DNA from: Bacteroidales bacterium
GTDB lineage: Bacteria > Bacteroidota > Bacteroidia > Bacteroidales > JAIPAP01
Assembly (NCBI GenBank): GCA_021740045.1
Contig: JAIPAP010000030.1
Location: forward strand, 1 to 39,335
Direction of reading: 5' to 3'
DNA length: 39,335 bases
Position 1 is the stretch's first letter; the number at the start of each line of letters is the position of its first letter. Both the position numbers and the translations under genes were made by a program. Shown here piece after piece: positions 8,160 through 15,391 of this stretch. The notes under the pieces are model-generated. The model saw only the letters and a list, made by a program, of their open reading frames with translations. It ran no database searches and was not told the origin of the DNA.

Positions 8160-9361
8160 TATGTTCTTAGTTTTTCATTATAAAATACCATAACAGCCAA
8201 AATTACGATGGCAGCCATAACGATCTCGAGCATGAATAATCCGGTGTAACCAATGCTGTCGGCAATCTTACCGCTCGATACGGCGATGATCAGGCTGCTT
8301 AAATGGACGAGCACAATTTGTATGGTAAAATCGGTTCCTTCACGCCCGGCCCTTACAATATCCATTGATATGGTGTAAACGCCAACCGACGACATTGCGT
8401 AAGCACTCCAAAGCAAAGCTACTCCTATGTAGATACGGGTCAAACCATCGGGGGATTGGCTTAGCCAGAAAAAATAGGTGGCTGCCAGTAAGCCGGCAAC
8501 TGCAAAAGTGATGAGACTGTTACGCCTACCGATTTTTCGAATGATCACACCACCCAGCAAGGCGCTTAAAGCCCCTATGGCTGTTCCGAAAATTCCCGAT
8601 ATAAAGCCAATGTCCTTCACCGTATATTCCAGGTCGACCAGAAAGGGCTTGAGCATGGTGAGTACGCCTATCATGCCCGAGTAATAAAGCGCCAATAGAA
8701 CTACCCTTTTCCCTATACCGGGCTGTTTGAAAAACAGGAGAATATCATTCATGCTAATGGCTTTACCCGATTTTTCACTTACTACTTTCCGGTCGAGCCG
8801 GAAGAGACGCAGGGGAATCAGGGCAATGATCACAAACCCAGCAAGGGCGGTTAAAAGCAATTGCCAGCCCCAGTAGTGATAAATGATCAGCAATAAGCCG
8901 CTTCCAACCAAAGTGCCCAGGAAATTTCCGGCTGATTGCATACTGTTTCCCAGGCTGCGTTCTTCCTTTTTTAAACTCAGAATGGCGAAGGCATCGGTGG
9001 CTATATCCTGCGTAGCCGAGGCTACAAAGGCGATTACCATAAGTACGATAATGAGGGTAAAATCGGTATCCAGATCCAGGAAGCCTATGCTTACAATGAC
9101 CACCGCATAGAACAGCTCGGAAAAAATAACCCATCGCCGGTATTTCAGCCTTGTTGGGCTGGTTTTATCCACCAAGGGCGCCCATAGGAATTTAATGATC
9201 CAGGGAAGCTTTACCAATTGTAGATAACCGATAGCTTCCAGTGAATACATCTCCTGGCGCATGATAACGGGAACTACTGTTGAAAAGAAGCTCATCGGTA
9301 TCGACTGCGCCAGGTAAAGGCTTAGAAGTGTGCCGTATTTTTGGTATTCCTTTTTGATCAT
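8159..9361 (-). CDS. AmpG/RhtX-like MFS permease
   Basis: The 400-residue integral membrane protein has about 12 hydrophobic segments. The N-terminal signature (LYLAQSIPMSFFSTVVPVIMR, SLEAIGYLQLVKLPWIIKFLWAPLVD) and ATQDIATDAFAI are those of the MFS branch holding AmpG muropeptide permeases and the RhtX/FptX siderophore permeases. Transport into the cytoplasm by proton symport is expected. The gene starts three bases after the TonB receptor stop and overlaps hemN, so an outer-membrane receptor and inner-membrane permease are paired as in FptA/FptX. The context favours a siderophore or porphyrin substrate over muropeptides; this is inference. Confidence 0.85.
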   Translation of the reverse strand: MIKKEYQKYGTLLSLYLAQSIPMSFFSTVVPVIMRQEMYSLEAIGYLQLVKLPWIIKFLWAPLVDKTSPTRLKYRRWVIFSELFYAVVIVSIGFLDLDTDFTLIIVLMVIAFVASATQDIATDAFAILSLKKEERSLGNSMQSAGNFLGTLVGSGLLLIIYHYWGWQLLLTALAGFVIIALIPLRLFRLDRKVVSEKSGKAISMNDILLFFKQPGIGKRVVLLALYYSGMIGVLTMLKPFLVDLEYTVKDIGFISGIFGTAIGALSALLGGVIIRKIGRRNSLITFAVAGLLAATYFFWLSQSPDGLTRIYIGVALLWSAYAMSSVGVYTISMDIVRAGREGTDFTIQIVLVHLSSLIIAVSSGKIADSIGYTGLFMLEIVMAAIVILAVMVFYNEKLRT

Positions 9362-9364
9362 TGA

Positions 9365-11476
9365 TTAGAGGCTTGCCGAGACAAAGATGCCAAAGCGAGC
9401 CGGTCTCCCCTTTTGTATGTATTGGTTTCCAAGCGCTTCAAAATAAAAGGCTGCATGTTCGGCATCCAGCAGGTTTTTCCCCCAGGCGCCTACATTCACC
9501 CAACGTGTGCTTAGCGTTACCTTACTGTTGAGCAGGCCATAATAATCCTGGGCGGTTGTATTGGCCTCGTCCCAGTAATGCTTACCAATGCCCTGGTAAT
9601 TCAGGTTAAGCTTAATATTGTCGATAACTTTGGATGAAAAAATAAATTTATAATTACCCCCAACGCTAAAAGTAGTCTCGGGAATATATGGAATACGGTT
9701 TCTGCTGAAATCGGTTTCTTCGTCTTCCTGGTATTCAACAAAACGGGCGTCGGTATAACCAAAGCTGGCGTATGCTTGCAAATGAGGCGCCGGTATGGCC
9801 GAAAGTTCCAATTCCATTCCCTTGCTTTCGGAACGGCCGGCGTTTTTCAGCATGGAGCCTTGGCCACTGGGAACCGGTTGGTAGATCTGCTGGTCTTTCC
9901 AATCGATGTAAAACAGCGAAAAATTGGCCATAAGCCTCTTATCCATCCATTTGCTCTTAACCCCGGTTTCATAGTTCCAGCTCTTCTCCGGATCAAATGT
10001 GCGGTCTTGCTCCCGTTCAAAAGTGGAATTAAAGCCACCGGTTTTATAGCCTTTCGATACGGTGACATAAGTGCTTAAATCCTCCTTGATTTCATAACCG
10101 ACAGATGCTTTAGGAAGCACTTCAAAGAAATCCAGGCCATTGTTAAATTCCGTATTCGGTATGGTTTTCTCGCCCATGATCACATCATAATGATAATCGA
10201 GGCGGGCATTTTCGTAATCCACCCGCATACCGGCTGTAAATGACAGCTTATCAATCAGTACGTTAGTCCAGGTTGATTGGTGAAAGGCTGCGGCTCCCCA
10301 GGTTGTTTGATCATAATTCTTGACTTTGGTTGTCGGACCGGGCAAACCGAAAGCAGCAATACCATCTTCACCAAAATCAACATCCACTATCTTGTCGGCA
10401 TATTGAGCAAAGCCAAACAGGCCGGTTATGGCTTTATAATTGCCCTTTTTATGTTGCACGTTAAATTCCTGGGAGAGCATATGCTGCTGTTGATCTTGTT
10501 TTACAAATAGCAGGGAAGCCGGGGTAAAATCCTGGTCGATTTCCTGTAAACCATCCAGGTACTGATGACTGGTAATGGATTTAAAAACCATGTTATCACC
10601 TGAATAGATCAGTTTGAAATTATTGGAGATCATATCGCGATTGTAGGAGCTATACCGGTCATAATTTACAGGGTTGGAAGTTTGTTGCTCCTCACCCATA
10701 ACAGCATATGGATACCCTCCCTGTTCACTGATCTCAATATTCATGGTGTATTCGCCTTCCCAGCGGTTTCCGGGATTATAGACCAGGCGAACTCGCCCGC
10801 TGTATGATTCCATTTCATCTACTGCTTCACCGGTATAGGCATTATCGAAGTAACCGCCATGATTCACAAACAGGCCATCTACGCCAAGGCTTAGGTGTTC
10901 GCCCAGGGGTTGATCATGACCGATTTGGGTTTTCAGGTGGCTATAATTGCCGGTATATACAGCAACATCCGTCTTTCGCTGCGGACCGGGTTTTTCCGTA
11001 TAAACATTAATGATACCTCCCATAGTATTACGGCCATATAAAGTTCCCTGGGGACCCCGTAATACTTCTATGCGCTCCACATCAAAAAACTCGAAATTAA
11101 AAGCCGCTTTTTCAAAATAGGGAACTCCATCAACATAAAGCCCTACCGAGGGAGAATTTATACGTGATCCTATGCCCCTGATATAAATAGGAGAAGTAAG
11201 CTTGGAACCGTAATCCGGCATAAATAAATTGGGAACTCTCGAACTAAGCTCGGTGGCCGAGGATAGTTCTTCATTTTGAATTTGCTTGGCTTCCAGGGTT
11301 GATGCAGAAGCCGAAAGCTCTTGTAATCCTGTGTTTTCCTTTGAGGAACGGATGTCAACTTCGTCGAGTTGCATCATGGGCAGTTGGGTGCTGTCAGCCA
11401 CCTTAAGTACTTGTTGTGCCTGTAGTTGCATTGCAGAAAACACTGCAATGAATATCAAAATACGCTTTGCTTTCAT
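9365..11476 (-). CDS. TonB-dependent outer-membrane receptor
   Basis: The 703-residue receptor has a signal peptide (MKAKRILIFIAVFSAMQLQAQ) and a TonB-box-like LDEVDIRSS near 37-45. The plug domain carries SPIYIRGIGSR, GLYVDGVPYF and VERIEVLRGPQGTLYGRNTMGG, followed by a 22-strand barrel with VSKGYKTGGFNSTF. It lacks the N-terminal carboxypeptidase-like domain of SusC proteins, so it belongs to the siderophore/heme/vitamin type. The final residues (IFVSASL) lack the usual terminal aromatic. It is followed after three bases by an MFS permease and then hemN and hemG, suggesting import of an iron chelate or tetrapyrrole. No HRAM-type heme-ligand motif is obvious, so the substrate is open. Confidence 0.9.
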   Translation of the reverse strand: MKAKRILIFIAVFSAMQLQAQQVLKVADSTQLPMMQLDEVDIRSSKENTGLQELSASASTLEAKQIQNEELSSATELSSRVPNLFMPDYGSKLTSPIYIRGIGSRINSPSVGLYVDGVPYFEKAAFNFEFFDVERIEVLRGPQGTLYGRNTMGGIINVYTEKPGPQRKTDVAVYTGNYSHLKTQIGHDQPLGEHLSLGVDGLFVNHGGYFDNAYTGEAVDEMESYSGRVRLVYNPGNRWEGEYTMNIEISEQGGYPYAVMGEEQQTSNPVNYDRYSSYNRDMISNNFKLIYSGDNMVFKSITSHQYLDGLQEIDQDFTPASLLFVKQDQQQHMLSQEFNVQHKKGNYKAITGLFGFAQYADKIVDVDFGEDGIAAFGLPGPTTKVKNYDQTTWGAAAFHQSTWTNVLIDKLSFTAGMRVDYENARLDYHYDVIMGEKTIPNTEFNNGLDFFEVLPKASVGYEIKEDLSTYVTVSKGYKTGGFNSTFEREQDRTFDPEKSWNYETGVKSKWMDKRLMANFSLFYIDWKDQQIYQPVPSGQGSMLKNAGRSESKGMELELSAIPAPHLQAYASFGYTDARFVEYQEDEETDFSRNRIPYIPETTFSVGGNYKFIFSSKVIDNIKLNLNYQGIGKHYWDEANTTAQDYYGLLNSKVTLSTRWVNVGAWGKNLLDAEHAAFYFEALGNQYIQKGRPARFGIFVSASL

Positions 11477-11552
11477 GGTACTGTGATTAAATTTAGAATA
11501 AATGCTTAATAACCAGGAATTGAATCCTTAATTTGAAATAAAGAATGATGAC

Positions 11553-11915
11553 CTAAGCAAAGGGTGGAGGACGGCTGAATAATTCATAAACAAGTGGCGA
11601 AAAAATACAATGATCCTTCCGCAACCATTTTTTCCATTTGGAATATGTTGTAATTGGAATCTCTACCGTGCCAGGCAGAAATCCGGTTGAAGCTATATCA
11701 TTTTGGTTGTCAGAATTGTTACCGGAAAGTATAAAGGTGTGAACTATTCCTGAAGAGGAAGCTTCTTCTACCTGTATGGTTCGGTTTTCTTCTTCATGAT
11801 CTGCATCGGAAAAGAAATCCTGCTTCATGCTGAAATTAACCAGCATGTAGGTCAGGTAGATACCTGCCAGGATTAAATAAGGAATATGTGATGCAAATAA
11901 TCCAAATGAAAACAT
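11553..11915 (-). CDS. small membrane protein upstream of TonB receptor
   Basis: A 120-residue protein with one N-terminal membrane helix (about residues 8-28, IPYLILAGIYLTYMLVNFSM). An acidic, polar, probably periplasmic stretch follows, then a C-terminal hydrophobic/aromatic patch ending LFSRPPPFA. It lies 76 bases upstream of the TonB receptor on the same strand and probably leads the operon. Small one-helix proteins with proline-rich tails often precede TonB receptors in Bacteroidetes, but I cannot assign this one to a named family. It may be an accessory factor for uptake. Starts at ATG 11915, two bases after the stop of the 21-codon leader ORF. Confidence 0.6.
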   Translation of the reverse strand: MFSFGLFASHIPYLILAGIYLTYMLVNFSMKQDFFSDADHEEENRTIQVEEASSSGIVHTFILSGNNSDNQNDIASTGFLPGTVEIPITTYSKWKKWLRKDHCIFSPLVYELFSRPPPFA

Positions 11916-11917
11916 TA

Positions 11918-11983
11918 CTAACTCTTTCTTTTAGGATTTTTAAGGAACCAGCCCTTTTCAACCCGTTTTTTCTGATTAATCAT
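11918..11983 (-). CDS. possible 21-residue leader peptide
   Basis: A strong Shine-Dalgarno (agaggag directly before ATG at 11983) opens a 21-codon frame, MINQKKRVEKGWFLKNPKRKS, ending TAG at 11918. Only two bases (TA) separate it from the next ATG at 11915. The peptide is highly basic with no membrane helix. The close coupling suggests a leader that delivers ribosomes to the downstream small membrane protein, or a real micro-protein. It has no recognised homologue in my knowledge. Confidence 0.4.
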   Translation of the reverse strand: MINQKKRVEKGWFLKNPKRKS

Positions 11984-12264
11984 CTCCTCTATAAAATCAA
12001 ATAATCCACTATTTGTTTTCCGATTAACAGCACAAATATCAAAAAATTCTTATATAGATTTATATATATGTAATGATTCGATTTGTAGCATCTTTTGAAT
12101 TAGCTGAAAATAAGAAGGTTTGAAGTAGTGAGACGTTTTAATTTATAGGGCTTCTAAATTAAAGGGGTGAGGAAATCTGGGATAAGAACCTATAAAACCC
12201 AAAGGTTTTTAGAAAATACATTGTTGGCAGTTTTTTCTCCTCTCACCTTGCTCCATGCCCGCTG

Positions 12265-12333
12265 GCTCGCGCGGATTTGTAATCCGTGCCTGTTACCCAG
12301 TAAGATGAATTTTTTACTACTGTTTTTGCAGGT
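12265..12333. repeat. REP-like direct repeat, copy A
   Basis: A 69-base unit starting gctcgcgcggatttgtaatc and ending tttttgcaggt; copy B is at 12401-12469. The head contains the imperfect palindrome gcggatt-tgt-aatccgt. Such palindromic units are widespread between genes in Bacteroidetes and in other phyla are mobilised by RAYT/Y1 transposases; no such gene is present here. Confidence 0.75.
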
Positions 12334-12341
12334 TGTATAGA

Positions 12342-12364
12342 GGAGCGGATTGCAAATCCGCTCC
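12342..12364. repeat. REP-like palindrome
   Basis: Ten-base arms ggagcggatt / aatccgctcc surround gca. It lies between direct copies A and B, in inverted orientation relative to their heads, so each A plus palindrome could fold as a long hairpin. Confidence 0.75.
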
Positions 12365-12400
12365 AGCTGAGGTGTTGGTAGCACTCCGGCAAACCAGCCT

Positions 12401-12469
12401 GCTCGCGCGGATTTGTAATCCGTGCCTGCTTACCCGCTAAGATGATTTTTTACTAATGTTTTTGCAGGT
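12401..12469. repeat. REP-like direct repeat, copy B
   Basis: Near-identical to copy A over the full 69 bases, with a few substitutions and compensating single-base indels (for example gcttacccgct against gttacccagt). Its spacing from copy A, 136 bases start to start, suggests a tandem duplication or adjacent insertions. Confidence 0.75.
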
Positions 12470-12557
12470 GACAATTAGCGTTGAGAATATATTATTGCCT
12501 TTATAGTAAACCTTTCGTTAAATCGTTTGTAATTTTAGAAACAGAATTAAGCGATGA

Positions 12558-12794
12558 ATGATCATGACAAAAAAAGAAGAAGGCATTAAAAATAAGATCA
12601 CCAAGGCCGATGAGTTAATCAAAAACGACCAGTGGGGTGAAGCTATCAATATATTGAATGAAGTGTTGGAAGAGGATAAAGACAATAAACAAGCAAAGGT
12701 GAAGAAAGATCAGGCTGAGCAGATCATGAAATTCCGCAACAGTGATATTTATGCCTGCACCAATTTGCACATGGACCCGTGGCTGGATGAATGA
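12558..12794 (+). CDS. small TPR-like acidic protein
   Basis: A 78-residue soluble protein. Residues 12-48 form two amphipathic helices (ITKADELIKNDQWGEAINIL, NEVLEEDKDNKQAKVKKDQA) matching a single tetratricopeptide-like unit. The tail FRNSDIYACTNLHMDPWLDE is distinctive and, as I recall, is seen at the end of other short Bacteroidetes proteins. No signal peptide or membrane segment. ATG at 12564 is an alternative start. It stands alone on the plus strand, 197 bases before pncA. Function unknown; a small adaptor or protein-interaction role is a guess. Confidence 0.6.
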   Translation: MIMTKKEEGIKNKITKADELIKNDQWGEAINILNEVLEEDKDNKQAKVKKDQAEQIMKFRNSDIYACTNLHMDPWLDE

Positions 12795-12991
12795 ACTGCT
12801 AAATCTTAAATAAAACTTGCAAAAATGGATGTATTGTTAATTGGTCAATTAGTTAATTTGTTTATTAGTGGTAATTACGGTGTTTTAATACAAATCAACC
12901 AATTAACAAATCAACCGATTAACTATTTCCAATTAAACAATTCCCCTATTCTCTTTCTTTAATTAACAGGAAGATAAAAAGGAGGTGTGTT

Positions 12992-13603
12992 ATGACTGCA
13001 TTATTATTAGTTGATATTCAATATGATTTTCTACCGGGAGGTGCACTTGAAGTAAAACAAGGTGATAAAGTTATTCCGGTAGCCAACAAGTTGGTTAACA
13101 AGTTTGAATTGGTTGTTGCTACACAGGATTGGCATCCGGAAAATCATGGCAGTTTTGCATCGAATCATGCCAATAAGAAGCCCTTGGATGTAATCGACCT
13201 TTATGGCCTGGAACAAATCCTTTGGCCCGATCACTGTGTACAAGAAACCAATGGGGCGCAAATTGCAAAAGACCTTAATACCAAACCGGTTGAAGCTATC
13301 TTCCGGAAAGGTATGGAACCCGAAATTGATACGTACAGTGGATTTTTTGATAACGGCCACAAAAAAGACACAGGACTTGATGCTTACCTGAAAAGTAAAA
13401 AAGTAGACAAGGTTTTCATCGTAGGCTTGGCTGCGGATTTCTGTGTAAAAGAAACGGCTACTGATGCCATAGACCTGGGTTATCAAACCATTGTGGTTCA
13501 GGATGGAACCTATGCCGTGCAGGGGCAGGAAGGTTTTGACAAAACCAAAAAGGAACTCCGGGAAAAAGGGGTGGAGTTTAAACACTCGGATGAATTGACA
13601 TAA
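12992..13603 (+). CDS. pncA: nicotinamidase
   Basis: Isochorismatase-fold amidohydrolase that converts nicotinamide to nicotinate for NAD salvage. The catalytic triad is visible: D8 (LLLVDIQYDF), K106 (FRKGMEP) and C151 (AADFCVKET). Metal ligands D46, H48 and H52 lie in TQDWHPENHGSF and H81 in WPDHC. Length (203 residues) is typical, and the protein is cytosolic. The start is firmly set by one of the best ribosome-binding sites in the window (aaaaaggaggt at 12976-12986, five bases before the ATG). The preceding intergenic DNA is full of aattaac/gttaatt motifs that could pair, without a clear operator. It is likely a single-gene unit, ending in a hairpin at 13620-13665. Confidence 0.95.
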   Translation: MTALLLVDIQYDFLPGGALEVKQGDKVIPVANKLVNKFELVVATQDWHPENHGSFASNHANKKPLDVIDLYGLEQILWPDHCVQETNGAQIAKDLNTKPVEAIFRKGMEPEIDTYSGFFDNGHKKDTGLDAYLKSKKVDKVFIVGLAADFCVKETATDAIDLGYQTIVVQDGTYAVQGQEGFDKTKKELREKGVEFKHSDELT

Positions 13604-13619
13604 GATATTACTCCGGAGC

Positions 13620-13665
13620 TACGGGTTGCGTGTTCTTTAATCAAACCCGAAATGCGCAACCCGTA
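13620..13665 (+). terminator. hairpin after pncA
   Basis: The arms tacgggttgcg (13620-13630) and cgcaacccgta (13655-13665) are perfectly complementary over 11 bases with a 24-base loop. There is no T-run after the stem, so this is either a weak or factor-assisted terminator or an mRNA-end stabiliser. Confidence 0.45.
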
Positions 13666-13807
13666 AACCACACCATTTCTTGCAAAGCTGAAGGTATTTT
13701 AAAACCTTCATGCCAATAAAAGGACTTTGTCGCTATTTCAACTTTTTCCCATTGTGCTTGTTAGATTGGATGCAACATGAAAATCATAATTTAAAAAGAA
13801 AACAAGC

Positions 13808-15112
13808 ATGAGTGAAACCAGCACAGAGAAATTTCCTTTAATTTCTACCAATGACCTAAAAGCGCAACTTCAAAATCCGGAATTAAGCATAATCGACATC
13901 CGGTCTACGGCAGCCTATAATGGATGGAGGTTCAATGGTGAAACCCGCAGCGGTCACATTAAAGGTGCTAAAAGCCTGCCCCTGTCCTGGACGCAGTATT
14001 GGGATTTGCCGGATATATTGGATTCCAAGGAAATTATGCCCCATAAACCCGTGGTTATTTATGGGTATAATCTTGAAGATGCTCTCAGGATGGCGAATTT
14101 CATGGATACTGCGGGCTATAAAAATATTAAGCTTTTTAATCAATTTATGAATGAATGGGCAGGCAATCCTGAATTACCACTGGAAAAACTTTCCCGCTAT
14201 ACACAACTTGTCTATCCCCAATGGGTAAAGCAACTTATTGATGGCAAAAACCCGCCTGAATACGATAATGGGGAAAATTATGTCATATGTCATCCCCACT
14301 ACGGTTACATAAAAGATTATGAAGTTGGTCATATTCCGGGTGCCATACCCCTCGATACCAATTCGCTTGAATCGACTGAAACCTGGAATAGAAGGTCGCC
14401 TGAAGAATTAAAGGAAACGCTCGAAAAGCATGGAATTCGTCATGATACAACGGTTGTATTGTACGGTCGTTTTTCCTTTCCTAAAAATGAAGATCCTTAT
14501 CCGGGAAGGAATGCGGGTCATTTGGCAGCTATGCGTTGTGCCATGATCATGCTTTATGCCGGCGTAAAAGATGTTCGTATCCTCAACGGTGGTCTTCGTG
14601 CATGGGAAGATGCCGGTTACCCGGTAACCCAGGAAGAAACCAAACCTGCACCGGTTGATGATTTCGGAATGAAAATTCCTGCCCATCCTGAAATCATTGT
14701 CGATACGCCCAAGGCTAAGGAAATGCTGGCTTCACAAGATGCTGATCTGGTTAGCGTGAGAAGTTGGGATGAGTTCATTGGTAAGGTAAGCGGTTATAAT
14801 TATATCGAAAAGAAAGGCCGTATACCCGGTGCGGTTTTCGGGAATTGCGGAAGTGATGCCTATCACATGGAAAACTACCGTAATGCCGACCATACCATGC
14901 GCGAATACCAGGAAGTTGAAGCCAACTGGCGCGAAATGGGGTTAACACCCGAAAAACACCTGGCTTTTTATTGTGGGACCGGTTGGCGTGGCAGCGAAGC
15001 TTTTATGAATGCCTACATGATGGGCTGGCCAAAGATTTCAGTGTATGACGGTGGTTGGTTTGAGTGGTCCGGGGATCCCAATAATCCCATTGGAACGGGT
15101 GAGCCCGAATAA
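13808..15112 (+). CDS. triple-rhodanese sulfurtransferase
   Basis: A 434-residue protein with three consecutive rhodanese domains (about 8-125, 130-275 and 295-425), each with a DIRS/IPGA-type entry motif. Only the third has an active-site loop with cysteine, YCGTGWRGSE (C389). The first two have tyrosine at the equivalent spot (VVIYGYN, VVLYGRF) and are probably structural or regulatory. GHIKGA, GHIPGAIPLD and GRIPGAVFGN are the conserved second motifs. No signal peptide, so cytoplasmic. It should transfer sulfane sulfur from thiosulfate or a persulfide to an acceptor such as cyanide or a thiol protein. It stands alone, 204 bases after pncA, with the same orientation. Confidence 0.88.
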   Translation: MSETSTEKFPLISTNDLKAQLQNPELSIIDIRSTAAYNGWRFNGETRSGHIKGAKSLPLSWTQYWDLPDILDSKEIMPHKPVVIYGYNLEDALRMANFMDTAGYKNIKLFNQFMNEWAGNPELPLEKLSRYTQLVYPQWVKQLIDGKNPPEYDNGENYVICHPHYGYIKDYEVGHIPGAIPLDTNSLESTETWNRRSPEELKETLEKHGIRHDTTVVLYGRFSFPKNEDPYPGRNAGHLAAMRCAMIMLYAGVKDVRILNGGLRAWEDAGYPVTQEETKPAPVDDFGMKIPAHPEIIVDTPKAKEMLASQDADLVSVRSWDEFIGKVSGYNYIEKKGRIPGAVFGNCGSDAYHMENYRNADHTMREYQEVEANWREMGLTPEKHLAFYCGTGWRGSEAFMNAYMMGWPKISVYDGGWFEWSGDPNNPIGTGEPE

Positions 15113-15356
15113 GCGGGTAGTTGTTGAATGAACTGCATGCAATAATCCAAAAAGCAGGGATAGGCATAGAGCCTGGAGCTAAAAGCATAGAAGCTGCCGT
15201 ATCCCAAGTTCTTAAATCTATGCCCTTTGTTCTGTTCCCTTAGCTTTCCCTCCTTGGCCCTGCGCCTTACAGTACTTTGGAAGATGCAAGACGAACCAAC
15301 CATGCAACTTGTGGCAGTTTATAAGGCTATTACCGCATAGGTTGATCCCCTTTCCA

Positions 15357-15364
15357 TACCTTTG
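15357..15364 (+). promoter_or_regulatory. putative -7 promoter element TACCTTTG
   Basis: An exact match to the Bacteroidetes -7 consensus TAnnTTTG, 27 bases before the TonB receptor ATG at 15392. No good TTTG box is present at the expected -33 position. The rest of the 279-base intergenic region contains no cobalamin-riboswitch B12 box that I can find. Confidence 0.55.
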
Positions 15365-15391
15365 CGCCATTTTTAACCAAAATGACAAAAT

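Larger units (their letters stand above)
11984..12557. other. AT-rich promoter region and repeat cluster
   Basis: These 574 bases have no convincing gene. The left part (to about 12150) is very AT-rich and should hold the promoter of the minus-strand uptake operon, but I find no exact TAnnTTTG match. From 12265 to 12469 it contains two direct repeats and one inverted palindrome, listed separately. A 64-codon minus-strand frame across them is only translated repeat. Confidence 0.55.

Noticed and set aside
12190-12384. 64-codon minus-strand frame over the repeat cluster
   Set aside because: It is a translation of the REP-like repeat (RICNPL, GLQIRAS), not a gene.
12795-12991. repeated aattaac/gttaatt motifs before pncA as an operator array
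   Set aside because: Irregular spacing and low complexity; common in AT-rich Bacteroidetes intergenic DNA and not clearly palindromic sites.
13031-13585. 184-codon minus-strand frame opposite pncA
   Set aside because: The plus-strand frame carries a full nicotinamidase catalytic set; the antisense frame has no motifs.
15113-15391. possible cobalamin riboswitch before the BtuB-like receptor
   Set aside because: No B12-box or conserved core sequence could be found in the intergenic region.
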